DNA of 64,000 nt from Mariprofundus sp. UBA1536 (GTDB lineage: Bacteria; Pseudomonadota; Zetaproteobacteria; Mariprofundales; Mariprofundaceae), in assembly GCA_002323245.1 (NCBI GenBank), contig DCPU01000011.1, positions 1 to 64,000 on the forward strand. Reading direction: 5' to 3'. A program made the translations under genes and the position numbers. A model generated the notes under the pieces. It was not told the DNA's origin. It worked only from the letters and a program-made list of their open reading frames with translations, and ran no database searches. Below are positions 25,930 to 35,108 of the stretch, piece after piece (the first letter of the stretch is position 1; each line of letters starts with the position of its first letter).

Positions 25930-27150
25930 CTATGCACCCGCACCAAAAAACTTTGTGGTGATATGCACTTGCCCGTTGAGCGTCTTGTGCACGGGGCAAC
26001 GGTCTGCAATTTCCAGCAGCCTGCTGCGCTGCTTGGCATCAAGATCGCCCACCACTTCAATCAATCGCTCGATATGATCGATTTTAAGGCCAGTTGTTTC
26101 AGAACAATCTTTACAATCTTCCGCATGCACCTTTTCGTGGTTGAGATAGACATTAATCTCATCCACATCCCAGCCTTTTTGGTCGGCATACATGCGCAAG
26201 GTGATGCTGGTGCAAGAGCCCAAGGCTGAAACCAACAAGCCGTAAGGCGTAGGCCCCCGATCGGTGCCACCCAGGCGAATCGGCTCATCAGCCAATAAAC
26301 CATGACCGCCCGACTTAATCTCAGTATAAAAGGAAGAACCCGTGCGCACACGCACTTCATGTGGCCCAGAATCCCATTCAAGCTGACGCACGGGCACGTA
26401 TTTATCAGCCCAAGTGGCAATCATAGTGCCCACATAACGCGCATCGGATTCTTGCTTGAGCAAATGATCCGCTTTATCGAGGGTGATAAAACTTTTCGGA
26501 TGCCGCGCTGCTTCGTAAATGCGTTGAGCATGTTTGATATCAACGATTTCATCGGCTGGGGAATGAAAAATCAATAAAGCGCGTTTTAAATCGTGAATCG
26601 CTGCGCAAGTTTCGGCTTCTTTCACATTATCAAGAAATTGTTTTTTCAAACGAAAGGGTCGGCCGCCAATGCTAACTTCAACTTCGCCGTTTCTTTCTAA
26701 CGCTTCAGCATGATCAGAGAAGATATGGGCGATATGCGATGGATCGCATGGCGCACCAATGGTGGAAATGGCTTTAGCTGATGGAATATCGCGGGCTGCA
26801 ACAAACATAGCTGCCCCGCCAAGCGAATGACCAATCAAAATTTTCGGCGCTTCGTATTCGCGCTCCAGAAATTGAGCTGCAGCAATGATATCGGTAACAT
26901 TGGATGAAAAGTTGGTATCAGCAAAATCGCCTTCGCTTTCCGCTAAACCCGTAAAATCAAAGCGAAGCACTGCAATACCTTTGGCAGCCAAAGCCCGATT
27001 GATATGGGTAATAGCTTTAAGGTGTTTGGTAAGGGTAAAACCATGGGCAAAAAGCGCATACGCGCGCGGCTTTCCATCAATAGGAAAGTCGATAAAGGCG
27101 GCAAGCTTATGCCCTTCTGCATTGTCAAAATAAACCTTTTTCGATCGCAA
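25930..27150 (-). CDS. Alpha/beta hydrolase - OsmC fusion protein
   Basis: A 406-residue two-domain protein known from other proteobacteria. Residues 1-255 are an alpha/beta hydrolase: oxyanion region FAHGFTL, nucleophile GHSLGGAAM, acid in HSPADEIVD and histidine in DKADHLLK. Residues 265-406 are an OsmC-like domain, with the peroxidatic-type cysteine pair in LGSCTSITLRMYAD and DRCPVHKTL; OsmC proteins reduce organic peroxides or persulfides. The start is TTG 27150, supported by GGAGGT 5 bases upstream. It precedes the lipoprotein gene. The role of joining the domains is unknown. Confidence 0.9.
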   Translation of the reverse strand: MRSKKVYFDNAEGHKLAAFIDFPIDGKPRAYALFAHGFTLTKHLKAITHINRALAAKGIAVLRFDFTGLAESEGDFADTNFSSNVTDIIAAAQFLEREYEAPKILIGHSLGGAAMFVAARDIPSAKAISTIGAPCDPSHIAHIFSDHAEALERNGEVEVSIGGRPFRLKKQFLDNVKEAETCAAIHDLKRALLIFHSPADEIVDIKHAQRIYEAARHPKSFITLDKADHLLKQESDARYVGTMIATWADKYVPVRQLEWDSGPHEVRVRTGSSFYTEIKSGGHGLLADEPIRLGGTDRGPTPYGLLVSALGSCTSITLRMYADQKGWDVDEINVYLNHEKVHAEDCKDCSETTGLKIDHIERLIEVVGDLDAKQRSRLLEIADRCPVHKTLNGQVHITTKFFGAGA

Positions 27151-27259
27151 ACTCTACCTCCGTGGTACACCTTTGGAGTACGCTCGAGTTTTTAATATTA
27201 TTTTTTATCGGAAGTGCTGTCGTAGCTTTAGCAATCGAAACCAGTTGGCATTTAAAAGC

Positions 27260-27822
27260 TTAATGATCACCCAGCATGGCATCTTTTAAACCATCATCGG
27301 CAGGTTCTTCACCCAACCACACAGCCAGCAATGCTTGTTGGAAATCTTGGCCAGCAACGCTTCCTGCTTGTTTACCATTGAAAATACAACTGTGTCATCA
27401 GCAACAAAATCAAAGGTCAATTCATCGCCTTTTATCATGCTGCTAAACAAGGCATTAAAGCTATCCAGCCTAGCTTGTAGCGCTGCCATGGATGCTTCAC
27501 TTTGGTTGTTTTTGAAGCCGTCATTCCATCCCGCCACCAATTTATCGAGCGAAACCTCACTGTATAAAAAATGCATCCATACACGCTTGTTTCCTGCGCT
27601 GTGAATGACTTTCGCCGCATCATCTGATTTGGCTGGCAAATAGAGCGCGCCTATATAAATATCAAAAAAGAGTTTGGTACGAACCCCTACCCCATTAAGC
27701 ACCAAGGCCTGCCCACCGACGGTAGCCGAATCTGCCACATTCACGTCTTCAACTTCCACAGCAAAAGCGCTGCTCCAACTCGATAACAACAAACTTCCTA
27801 CAGCCAGAATTACATATTTCAT
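27260..27822 (-). pseudogene. Chalcone isomerase-like periplasmic protein, frameshifted near the C-terminus
   Basis: The uninterrupted frame gives 178 residues: signal peptide (MKYVILAVGSLLLSSWSSAFA) and the bacterial chalcone-isomerase-like fold (GVRTKLFFDIYIGALYLP). After DDTVV the frame goes wrong. The overlapping frame continues the family's usual ending, FNGKQAGSVAGQDFQQ, then LLAVWLGEEPADDGLKDAM, to a TAA at 27260. The switch lies at a run of four A (plus strand 27381-27384); one more base restores a 187-residue protein. Either the gene has lost its last 45 residues or the assembly lacks a base. Family members of this type have no proven enzymatic role in bacteria. Confidence 0.85.
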
Positions 27823-27899
27823 GATTGCCCCCGTGCTTCCGTTTATTGTGTCTTACAAATCGAACATGACATTAGCATGAGTACAGTCGATAAAACAAG

Positions 27900-28320
27900 C
27901 TAAATGCCTAATGTGGGTAGATTTTTTACATGGTGATAAACAAGTGCGATTTTGATGCACTGTTTCAATATTGTTTCAGGCACATCTTCGTGCACATCAA
28001 AAACAATGGCGCGATTACCTTCAAATGCTAACACATCACTATAAAACTCACGAAATGTTTCAACCATTCTGGTTTTACAATCGAAATACATAGCGTACTG
28101 CTCAGGCTGAGCGGGCTTCCAATCAAAACGAATGGTAGAGCCCCCCCCTGCGCACATAACTTGGCTCACCCCATTTGAGCGTTTCTTCAACATCCGCCAC
28201 ATCACCAATGTCAACAGCAACCGCAACAATTAACTGTCGAAGATGCAAAAGCCTAGATTGTATATGTGGGGGATATTGCGAAATAATATTTATAATCGTT
28301 GGCGAAACTTGCCAATCCAT
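27900..28320 (-). pseudogene. DUF1801 domain protein, frameshifted at a G-tract
   Basis: Two overlapping frames together make one DUF1801 protein of about 139 residues. The first gives MDWQVSPTI, YPPHIQSRLLHLRQLI and VEETLKWGEPSYVRRGG, then runs into nonsense. The second resumes with STIRFDWKPAQPEQYAMYFD, FEGNRAIVFDVHEDVPE and IKIALVYHHVKNLP. The junction is exactly the run of eight G (plus-strand C at 28141-28148); seven G would restore the frame. ATG 28320 has AGGTGG 6 bases upstream. DUF1801 proteins are small YdhG-like proteins of unknown function. Confidence 0.88.
28141..28148 (-). repeat. 8-base poly-G tract at the DUF1801 frameshift
   Basis: The run sits inside the conserved EPSY...GGSTIR region of the DUF1801 gene. 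With seven G the reading frame is intact, with eight it is broken, so the tract could act as an ON/OFF switch or could simply be miscounted in the assembly. Confidence 0.75.
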
Positions 28321-28377
28321 CAACATCCACCTAAAAGCATAAGGATCCTAACAAACATTCTGATTACACAAAAAAAA

Positions 28378-29175
28378 TTACCACTGGTAAGTGAAAGACA
28401 ATTGTCTTTCATTAACACCTGCTACTTTTATATCTATCTGCAAGTTGTCTTGATAACTTGGATTGATAAACGCCTTGTTGAGAAAAGCGCCAAGAAAATT
28501 ACCCAATGCGTATCCAGCCAACACATCCGAAGGATAATGGCGTCTTCCCTCGACCCTTGCCCAGGCTGTTAAGCCAGCAATGGTATAGGATGATGTTTTC
28601 CAAAGGGTTTCTTGAAGCGGCGATAAGTTCATATATGCAGCATTTTGCGCTGCAAGGCTGGCGTAAATGGTCGCATTTGAAGTGTGTCCAGATGGAAAGC
28701 TATAAAGATCACTCGTATCTGGTCGTTCTCTATAGGTATTAAACTTGATGGCATTGGTTACTTCCCCATTGATTCGCCTAGCTGTGAAGCCGAGCGCCAA
28801 CCCCTGACCCTTATTCATGAACCACGCTTCACCCTGCCCTGAATACGCGGCTAAAGCGGTGATAAAATAATTCGCTCTTGATAAACTTTCTAAACTATCA
28901 CTGGTAGACCTTGCATTTTGATCTGAGCCAAACAGCGGATTGTGACGCGTCGCCCAGTCAGATGTTTTCTGATCAAAGTCACCAAGACCAAAAACAACAG
29001 CACCAAGCAGCGGGGTCCAGGTATGAGGGTCGTTTGCTGCGGAAGAGGCTGAATCTTTGATATGTTCCCAAGCAGGCATCAATGTGGCGTGTTCACCCCA
29101 CTTTTCATGCGTGGTTGAGCAACCCGCAAGCGCGCAAAAGAGCATTGAAAGGATTACATAAGAAATTTTACCCAT
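28378..29175 (-). CDS. PAP2-family phosphatase lipoprotein
   Basis: A 265-residue membrane-associated acid phosphatase. Lipobox LAGC places Cys19 as the lipidated residue. The three PAP2 motifs are complete: KFNTYRERP (KX6RP), FPSGHTS and ARVEGRRHYPSDVLAG (RX5HX3D). Such enzymes remove phosphate from lipid phosphates or, in the acid-phosphatase branch, from soluble phosphomonoesters. ATG 29175 follows AAGGAG by 9 bases; TTG 29184 lies too close to it. It stands alone between two frameshifted genes. Confidence 0.88.
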   Translation of the reverse strand: MGKISYVILSMLFCALAGCSTTHEKWGEHATLMPAWEHIKDSASSAANDPHTWTPLLGAVVFGLGDFDQKTSDWATRHNPLFGSDQNARSTSDSLESLSRANYFITALAAYSGQGEAWFMNKGQGLALGFTARRINGEVTNAIKFNTYRERPDTSDLYSFPSGHTSNATIYASLAAQNAAYMNLSPLQETLWKTSSYTIAGLTAWARVEGRRHYPSDVLAGYALGNFLGAFLNKAFINPSYQDNLQIDIKVAGVNERQLSFTYQW

Positions 29176-29229
29176 CCATGTCAACTCCTTTCAGGTAAGA
29201 AGCTTTGAAGTCATTCAACGAATACAACG

Positions 29230-29768
29230 CTACTTACCTGTCGCCAAACTTAATAACTTGCACACTGTTTTCCAATTGCGGGTGGTGGCTTGCACGTTGA
29301 GTTTTTCTCAAGCAAAGCATTGGTGAGCTTGGTGATGCCATATCCATCAGGGCAATAAAAATAAGCTTCTTGATGGATAAAATGCAATATTTCACTTGCC
29401 ACTTTAAAGGGCAAAAGAGAATCGATGTTGTCTTGTTGGGGCGCATCCGATAAAAACGTTACCAACACTTTAGTGCCTTCTGTCTCCACATTAAAATCGC
29501 CAAAAGGATTGGCATCGTAGATAACCTGAAGTTCACCAACAGTGCGAATGATAACGGGCACAAAAAAGCCAAAGGTGGTTTCTATCTTTTGTTCAATCGC
29601 AATCTTCAAATCCTTGGCATCGTGAGCTTCAAAGATGACATTACCGCTTTGGATGTAGGTTACTACCTCCGCCATTCCCATGGCTTCAAACATGGCCTTG
29701 AGGTCGGCCATTTTGATTTTATGATGGCCGCCAACATTGATGCCGCGCAGCAGGGCGATGTGTTTCAT
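29230..29768 (-). pseudogene. DUF1697 family protein, frameshifted near the C-terminus
   Basis: The frame from ATG 29768 gives MKHIALLRGINVGGHHKIKM, YIQSGNVIF and CPDGYGITKLTNALLEK, the DUF1697 signature, then ends in an unrelated tail at 29250. The overlapping frame supplies the expected ending LNVQATTRNWKTVCKLLSLA and stops at 29230. The switch is at a run of five A in the transcript (plus-strand T at 29302-29306); one more A gives an intact 179-residue protein. The start overlaps the mfd stop by 4 bases, so it was the last gene of that operon. Function of the family is unknown. Confidence 0.87.
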
Positions 29769-32700
29769 GTACTGATTAATTCATCCAAGAAATCGGATGT
29801 GAGCTTCAGTTTGGTTCGGGTATCACTTTCTTTAACCAATAGCGTCAGCTGCCCATCAGGCGTAAGGCGGAAGCGGCTTGGCTCTTTTTGCACGCGTTGC
29901 ATCAAAGTCAAAGGCTCGATGGGTGAGTCGGCAGTGAAATTAAACCGAATACCTGATGGCAAGGCATCCACAGCTTTGAGGCGCAGCTTCTGTGAGCGCC
30001 AACGAATGCGGGCATTTTCTAAGCAATACAAAGCTTCATCGGGAAGTTTACCAAACCTATCGGTGAGCTCTTCAAACAGCATGGAGACTTGTTCGTCGCT
30101 TTCTACGCGGGCAATGCGGCGATACAGCGCCAAGCGCTCACCAATTTGCGGCACATAATCAGGCGGCAAAATCGCATTGGCGCCCATATGCATGGCCACA
30201 GCATCGTGATGCACCAATGGTTTGCCTTTGGCTTCCGCCACAGCGCTTGAGAGCATATCCATATACAAATCCAGACCGACAGCATCCATACGCCCGCTTT
30301 GTTCTGAGCCAAGCAGATTGCCTGCGCCGCGAATTTCCATGTCTTGTCTTGCAATCATAAAACCCGCACCCAATTCAGAATGCTCAGCAATGGCTTGCAA
30401 ACGTTCACGGGCATCCGCTGTCATGGCCCGTTGATCAGGCGTAAAGAGATAAGCATAAGCTTGACGATGCGAGCGCCCTACGCGGCCGCGAATTTGATGC
30501 AGCTGCGATAAACCGAGCATATCGGCGCGCTCAACAATCAGTGTGTTGGCATTGGGCACATCCAAGCCCGATTCCACGATGGTGGTGCAGACTAACACGT
30601 GCAATCTACCCTCATAAAAATCCATCATTTGCCGATCAAGTGCAGCCGGTGACATTTGACCATGGGCAATGCCCACTTGCGCCTCGGGAATATCTTCGCG
30701 CAAACGTGTGGCTATACGCTCAATGCTGGTGACATGGTTGTGCAAATAATACACCTGACCGCCCCGATACAATTCACGGCGAATGGCTTCATTGCTCAAA
30801 TGCACATCATACGCGCAGACCATGGTGCGAATGGGCTCCCGCTCGGCTGGCGGCGTGCTGATAATGGATACTGAACGGAGCCCCGACAAGGTTTGGTGCA
30901 AAGTGCGCGGGATGGGTGTCGCTGTGAGCGTCAGCAAAGCTACTGTGGCATGTAGGCGTTTGAGTTGTTCTTTGTGTTGTACACCAAAACGCTGCTCTTC
31001 ATCCACAATCACCATTCCCAAATCGACAAAATCAGACTGGCAGCTGAGCAAACGGTGCGTGCCAACCACCACACGTATATCACCGCTTTGTAAGCCCGAA
31101 ATAATTTCATCACTTTCTTTTTTGCCTTGTAAGCGTGAGAGCAGCTTTACATTAAAACCAAAGCCGGAAAACCGCTCTGCAAAAGCTGCTGCATGTTGAT
31201 TGGCCAGCACTGTGGTGGGCGCAAGTATAGCCACTTGTTTGCCCGATAAAGCCACGGCAAACGCAGCGCGCATGGCCACTTCCGTTTTACCAAAACCCAC
31301 ATCACCACACACCACCCTATCCATGGGCGCAGGCTTGGATAAATCATCAAGCACAGCTTCAATGGCTTGTAATTGTTCATCGGTTTCTTCAAAAGGAAAA
31401 CGGGCGCAAAAGGCATCATAAGCCTCTTGATAGTCGGCGATGTGAATGGGGGTGCGCTTAGCTTGTTGGCGCGCAGCATCAATTTCAATCAGCTCATGGG
31501 CCATGGCCAGTAAATCGGTTTTGACTCGCTCACGGGTTTTCTTCCATTTGTCGGTGCCAAGGCGATTAAGCGGCGGATTATCATCGCCAGTGTATCTGTG
31601 CAGCCTATCGAGTTCTTCAACGGGCAAATAAATGCTGGTATCACCTGCGTACTCGATGTGGATGAAGTCGGACTGCAATCCATCATCTTCCATAGCCACA
31701 AGGCCTTTGTAGCGACCTACACCATGGTCTTCATGCACCACAGCATCATGAAGCTTGAGTTCTTGCAGCGAGCTAAATAAATCAGCACGCATGGTAACCG
31801 CGCTTTTGCGGCGGCGTGGCAAACGTTGGCCAAGCAATTCATGGCCCGTAAGTACTAGGCGTTTGTTTTCAGTTAAGGCAAATCCAGACTCGAGGAAACC
31901 TAAAGCACAGACCAGCGGTTGTTTTTTCCATTCATGCAAACCTGTAACCGTAGGAATGTTTTTAACCAAACCTGAGCATAAATCGAGCAAGCGCGCTTGC
32001 TGACCCATGCTGTGTGCCACCAACATCATTTGCCAACCATCGGCCAAACGAGCTGCCAAATCGGATAACATCGCCGCCACAGGTTTGGCTTGTTTTTGAA
32101 AGTGCACCAAATTGGGGGCTTCATGGATACTGGTGGTTTCTGCCAGGGTTTGAAATCGGCTTGTGGTTTCCAGCGCATACAATTCTTGCGGCGCTACCAC
32201 TGGCTCGCCATTCATACGCACCATTTCAAATTGACCAAGCACTTGGGCGGCAAAACCTTCGCGGCGGATTTCTAAATCAGCAACGCTAAGTATGGTGCTT
32301 TTTTCAGGCAGGTAATCTTGCAGACGAGCTGTTTCCGCATAGGTAAGCGGCAGCAATGCTTCAATGCCAGGGTGCGCGCGGCCTGCTTGCACCGATGCCA
32401 ACATGGGATGTAAGCGATGTTGAGGAAAACGCGCACGAAATGCGGCAGTGAAGGTTTCAATGCCCATAGTGTCAAGTATGACTTCACGCACCGGCACAGA
32501 TGTAAAATGATTCAAATGATCACCTGAGCGCTGAGTTTCTGGGTCAAAATATCGAATAGACTCGATTTCATCGCCAAACATATCAATGCGCAGCGGCAAC
32601 CGCTCTGTGGCAGGCCAAATATCCAGCAACCCGCCGCGGGCTGCAAATTCACCCGCCACCAACACCCGCTCAGCGGCCTGCATGCCTGATTCCGCAAGCT

Positions 32701-33169
32701 GAGTAGTGCGTTTGGTAATATCCAGCGCTGCGCCCACTTTGAGCTGCCATACATGCGAAGCCACCACATGTTTGGGTGCGATACGATGCAGCCAAGCAGG
32801 AAGCGAAGTAATCATCACTCCTTTGGGTTGCTGCTCATGCAGCAAGCGGCCAAGGGTAGCAAAACGCTCACCTACAATGGCGTGATGCGGGCTTACCCTA
32901 TCGTATGGCAACACTTCCCATGCGGGAAAGCGCCATAACAGTTCGGGGGTATCTTGCAGAAAAAACGAAAGCTCTTCAGCGAGAATGCGATAGCTGCGCA
33001 CATCAGGACAAATCCAAACTTGAAGGTTTTTGCTTTTCTCAGCGCGTTTGGCCAATTGATAGGCCAAACCTGCTTGCGAAAGTGTGTTTGCTTGATGGGC
33101 ATTGTTTTGTAACTCAGCTTCGATAGTGGATGAATCATCCTCATTCAAATCTGTGGAACCATAAGTCAT
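29765..33169 (-). CDS. mfd: Mfd transcription-repair coupling factor
   Basis: An 1134-residue SF2 translocase that removes RNA polymerase stalled at lesions and recruits UvrA. The N-terminal UvrB-like module (LPYDRVSPHHAIVGERFATL), the RNA-polymerase-interacting domain (VVHEDHGVGRYKGL), the helicase core (RVVCGDVGFGKTEVAMRAAF, IVDEEQRFGVQHKEQLK, TLTATPIPRTL, VGRSHRQAYAYLF) and the C-terminal D7 domain are all visible, at full length. Its ATG overlaps the DUF1456 stop and its stop overlaps the DUF1697 start, so three genes are coupled. Confidence 0.98.
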   Translation of the reverse strand: MTYGSTDLNEDDSSTIEAELQNNAHQANTLSQAGLAYQLAKRAEKSKNLQVWICPDVRSYRILAEELSFFLQDTPELLWRFPAWEVLPYDRVSPHHAIVGERFATLGRLLHEQQPKGVMITSLPAWLHRIAPKHVVASHVWQLKVGAALDITKRTTQLAESGMQAAERVLVAGEFAARGGLLDIWPATERLPLRIDMFGDEIESIRYFDPETQRSGDHLNHFTSVPVREVILDTMGIETFTAAFRARFPQHRLHPMLASVQAGRAHPGIEALLPLTYAETARLQDYLPEKSTILSVADLEIRREGFAAQVLGQFEMVRMNGEPVVAPQELYALETTSRFQTLAETTSIHEAPNLVHFQKQAKPVAAMLSDLAARLADGWQMMLVAHSMGQQARLLDLCSGLVKNIPTVTGLHEWKKQPLVCALGFLESGFALTENKRLVLTGHELLGQRLPRRRKSAVTMRADLFSSLQELKLHDAVVHEDHGVGRYKGLVAMEDDGLQSDFIHIEYAGDTSIYLPVEELDRLHRYTGDDNPPLNRLGTDKWKKTRERVKTDLLAMAHELIEIDAARQQAKRTPIHIADYQEAYDAFCARFPFEETDEQLQAIEAVLDDLSKPAPMDRVVCGDVGFGKTEVAMRAAFAVALSGKQVAILAPTTVLANQHAAAFAERFSGFGFNVKLLSRLQGKKESDEIISGLQSGDIRVVVGTHRLLSCQSDFVDLGMVIVDEEQRFGVQHKEQLKRLHATVALLTLTATPIPRTLHQTLSGLRSVSIISTPPAEREPIRTMVCAYDVHLSNEAIRRELYRGGQVYYLHNHVTSIERIATRLREDIPEAQVGIAHGQMSPAALDRQMMDFYEGRLHVLVCTTIVESGLDVPNANTLIVERADMLGLSQLHQIRGRVGRSHRQAYAYLFTPDQRAMTADARERLQAIAEHSELGAGFMIARQDMEIRGAGNLLGSEQSGRMDAVGLDLYMDMLSSAVAEAKGKPLVHHDAVAMHMGANAILPPDYVPQIGERLALYRRIARVESDEQVSMLFEELTDRFGKLPDEALYCLENARIRWRSQKLRLKAVDALPSGIRFNFTADSPIEPLTLMQRVQKEPSRFRLTPDGQLTLLVKESDTRTKLKLTSDFLDELIST

Positions 33170-33570
33170 TCAGCCTTATCCGCGCCCTGACCAGCTTCCT
33201 TCTCAGCTGCCGCTTTTTCTGCTGCTTCGATGGTTACACCATCTTTGGCATCATCCACCAAACAAGCCAGCTCTTCGAGCAAATCGGCGCTGCCATCTTT
33301 CATCAAGTTCATGACGTAGTTTTCAATGCCGCGTGGAATCAAATCAGCATCATCTTTGCCGCCGCGCCAATAGAGAATCAAGCCGTCAAAAAAGGCTGTG
33401 AGTTGCTCATCAGTAAGCGCCAAATGATTCTTGTTTTGTGAACCGGCAGTGAAAGATTTGATTGCACTGCTGCTTAATTCCAAGCCGCCAAGAGCAAACA
33501 CTTCTTTGATTTCAAACTGCTTCAAATTGTTGGCAATGGTAATCTTTTTAAAAACGGTATTATTTTTCAT
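33166..33570 (-). CDS. DUF1456 (YehS-like) family protein
   Basis: A 134-residue protein with two copies of a small helical unit: LKQFEIKEVFALGGLELSSS, LTAFFDGLILYWRG and a short Ala/Glu/Lys-rich tail. This resembles the DUF1456/YehS family, whose role is unknown. Its stop overlaps the mfd start by 4 bases, suggesting co-translation with mfd. The family call rests on the spacing of the conserved FALGG and FFDGLI segments and is moderately sure. Confidence 0.7.
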   Translation of the reverse strand: MKNNTVFKKITIANNLKQFEIKEVFALGGLELSSSAIKSFTAGSQNKNHLALTDEQLTAFFDGLILYWRGGKDDADLIPRGIENYVMNLMKDGSADLLEELACLVDDAKDGVTIEAAEKAAAEKEAGQGADKAE

Positions 33571-33628
33571 GGGCGAAAGGTATCAGTTATCTTCGGGCAT
33601 AAAAGCAAAACCAAAATATAGGGTTTGA

Positions 33629-33898
33629 TTAGGCGTAAACATCCAGCCTTGAGCCTGTCTCAAACATCAGATTTTTTTGCTCACCGCGTGGGTTATAAAT
33701 TTGAAATGCTTGCTGCGGTGATACTTGGCGTTGGCCAAATGATAATCCACTGCGCTTTGATGGCGAAATTGAAGAAATAGCCATAGATGTCTTGGTTGAT
33801 GAGGAAACAACGGTGCCTTCAATAATGGGTTGCAGCGGCGGTACTGCCACCGCGGGGGGCTGCCCCACTTGTAATAAAACCCCTAATGTAATCGCCAT
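33629..33898 (-). CDS. Hypothetical 89-residue protein
   Basis: A short gene with no recognised family. It has a hydrophobic, Pro/Val-rich start (about residues 1-30), a Ser-rich middle and a polar end with YNPRGEQKNLMFETGSRLDVYA, which reads like a real folded tail rather than random sequence. It fills the gap between the DUF1456 and PPK2 genes on the same strand. The ribosome-binding site is weak, so the start is uncertain. Confidence 0.55.
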   Translation of the reverse strand: MAITLGVLLQVGQPPAVAVPPLQPIIEGTVVSSSTKTSMAISSISPSKRSGLSFGQRQVSPQQAFQIYNPRGEQKNLMFETGSRLDVYA

Positions 33899-34012
33899 AA
33901 CCGCATCTTAAACACTTTTTTATAAATTTCTTGTGATATTTAACTATCACCGCTGCTTAACTTCTCAACCCAAACAAACCTTCTTTCAGGAAAAATGAAG
34001 AAAGCCTATCCC

Positions 34013-34801
34013 TTAATATTTATCAGGCACAAAATGTTGGGTATCCATCGCTGGGCGCTCATAACTTGTGTCTTTGATGCGCTCACCAAGCTCAATGGGT
34101 TCAGGCAACGTATCTTCATACTTCACGCTGCTCAAAATATGGCTCAAACAATTTAAGCGGGCGCGTTTTTTATCATCAGCTTCGACCACATACCATGGTG
34201 TTTCGACGATGTCTGTATAGAAAAACATCTCATCTTTAGCCTTGGAGTATTCCATCCAACGGTTGCGTGATTCCAAATCCATGGGGCTAAGTTTCCAATG
34301 TTTGGCCCTATCGGTAACACGCTTTTGAAAACGTCGCTCTTGTTCGTCATCACTCACTGAAAACCAATATTTAAGCACCAAAATACCAGAGCGCACCAAC
34401 ATACGCTCAAACTCTGGGCACGAGCGCAAAAACTCTTTGTATTCAAGATCGGTGCAATATCCCATCACCTTCTCAACGCCAGCTCTGTTGTACCAGCTGC
34501 GATCGAAAATAACGATTTCGCCAGCTGCGGGCAGATGGGTAACATAACGCTGGAAATACCACTGGGTTTTTTCTCGATCTGAGGGTGCGGGCAAGGCCAC
34601 CACATGACAGCCACGCGGATTAAGAGGCTCAATCAGGCGTTTGATTGCCCCGCCTTTACCAGCGGCGTCGCGCCCTTCAAAAATAACCACAACACGCTGA
34701 TTTTTTTGTTTAATCCAATATTGCCATTTCACCAATTCCAGGTGAATTCTGTTTAGTGCATGCTTGTACGTTTTTTTATCGAGTTTTTCGCTTTTGGTCA
34801 T
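34013..34801 (-). CDS. ppk2: Polyphosphate kinase 2 (PPK2 family)
   Basis: A 262-residue P-loop enzyme that transfers phosphate between polyphosphate and nucleoside diphosphates. Walker A is IFEGRDAAGKGGAIKRL, Walker B is IVIFDRSWYNRAGVEKVMGY, and the lid region reads RRFQKRVTDRAKHWKLSPMD. Length fits class I single-domain PPK2. ATG 34801 with GGGG upstream is preferred over TTG 34813. The promoter should lie in the 85 bases between it and the small membrane protein gene. Confidence 0.95.
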   Translation of the reverse strand: MTKSEKLDKKTYKHALNRIHLELVKWQYWIKQKNQRVVVIFEGRDAAGKGGAIKRLIEPLNPRGCHVVALPAPSDREKTQWYFQRYVTHLPAAGEIVIFDRSWYNRAGVEKVMGYCTDLEYKEFLRSCPEFERMLVRSGILVLKYWFSVSDDEQERRFQKRVTDRAKHWKLSPMDLESRNRWMEYSKAKDEMFFYTDIVETPWYVVEADDKKRARLNCLSHILSSVKYEDTLPEPIELGERIKDTSYERPAMDTQHFVPDKY

Positions 34802-34886
34802 GATAAACCCCAACTTGTTGCCGTTAAAAAGGCCATGTGTAATACATCACTACCATAACACACAAGCGACGAACTACCAGCCAAAA

Positions 34887-35108
34887 TCAGATGCTCTTTT
34901 TCGCCCTGTAAAACTTCAATCCTAACAATAACGATGGCAACAAATGCCAGCATAAATCAAAGATATCAATGGGTTTGTTGAGCACACCATCCATCAACAT
35001 ACCCAACTTTTCCAGCAAGTGCGGCTGGGGTTGAAATGGTAACAAAGCCATCAAAATCGCGGCAGCAATAAGCAAACCATAAGGTACATCATCAAGCCAC
35101 TTCATCAT
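34887..35108 (-). CDS. Small inner-membrane protein (73 residues)
   Basis: Two hydrophobic segments (about residues 8-24 and 50-66) around a PHLLEKLGMLMDGVLNKPIDIFDL stretch, shared by a group of small proteobacterial proteins that databases often label as RND transporter; at this length the label cannot describe its function. Its start overlaps the methyltransferase stop by 4 bases. ATG 35105 is equally good. Confidence 0.72.
   Translation of the reverse strand: MMKWLDDVPYGLLIAAAILMALLPFQPQPHLLEKLGMLMDGVLNKPIDIFDLCWHLLPSLLLGLKFYRAKKSI

Noticed and set aside
28123..28326. Stand-alone 67-residue gene
   Set aside because: It is the first half of the frameshifted DUF1801 gene.
29234..29446. 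Separate 70-residue minus-strand gene
   Set aside because: It is only the +1 frame that contains the true end of the DUF1697 protein, not a gene of its own.
34887..35108. RND transporter identity for the 73-residue membrane protein
   Set aside because: It has only two short hydrophobic segments and none of the RND motifs.
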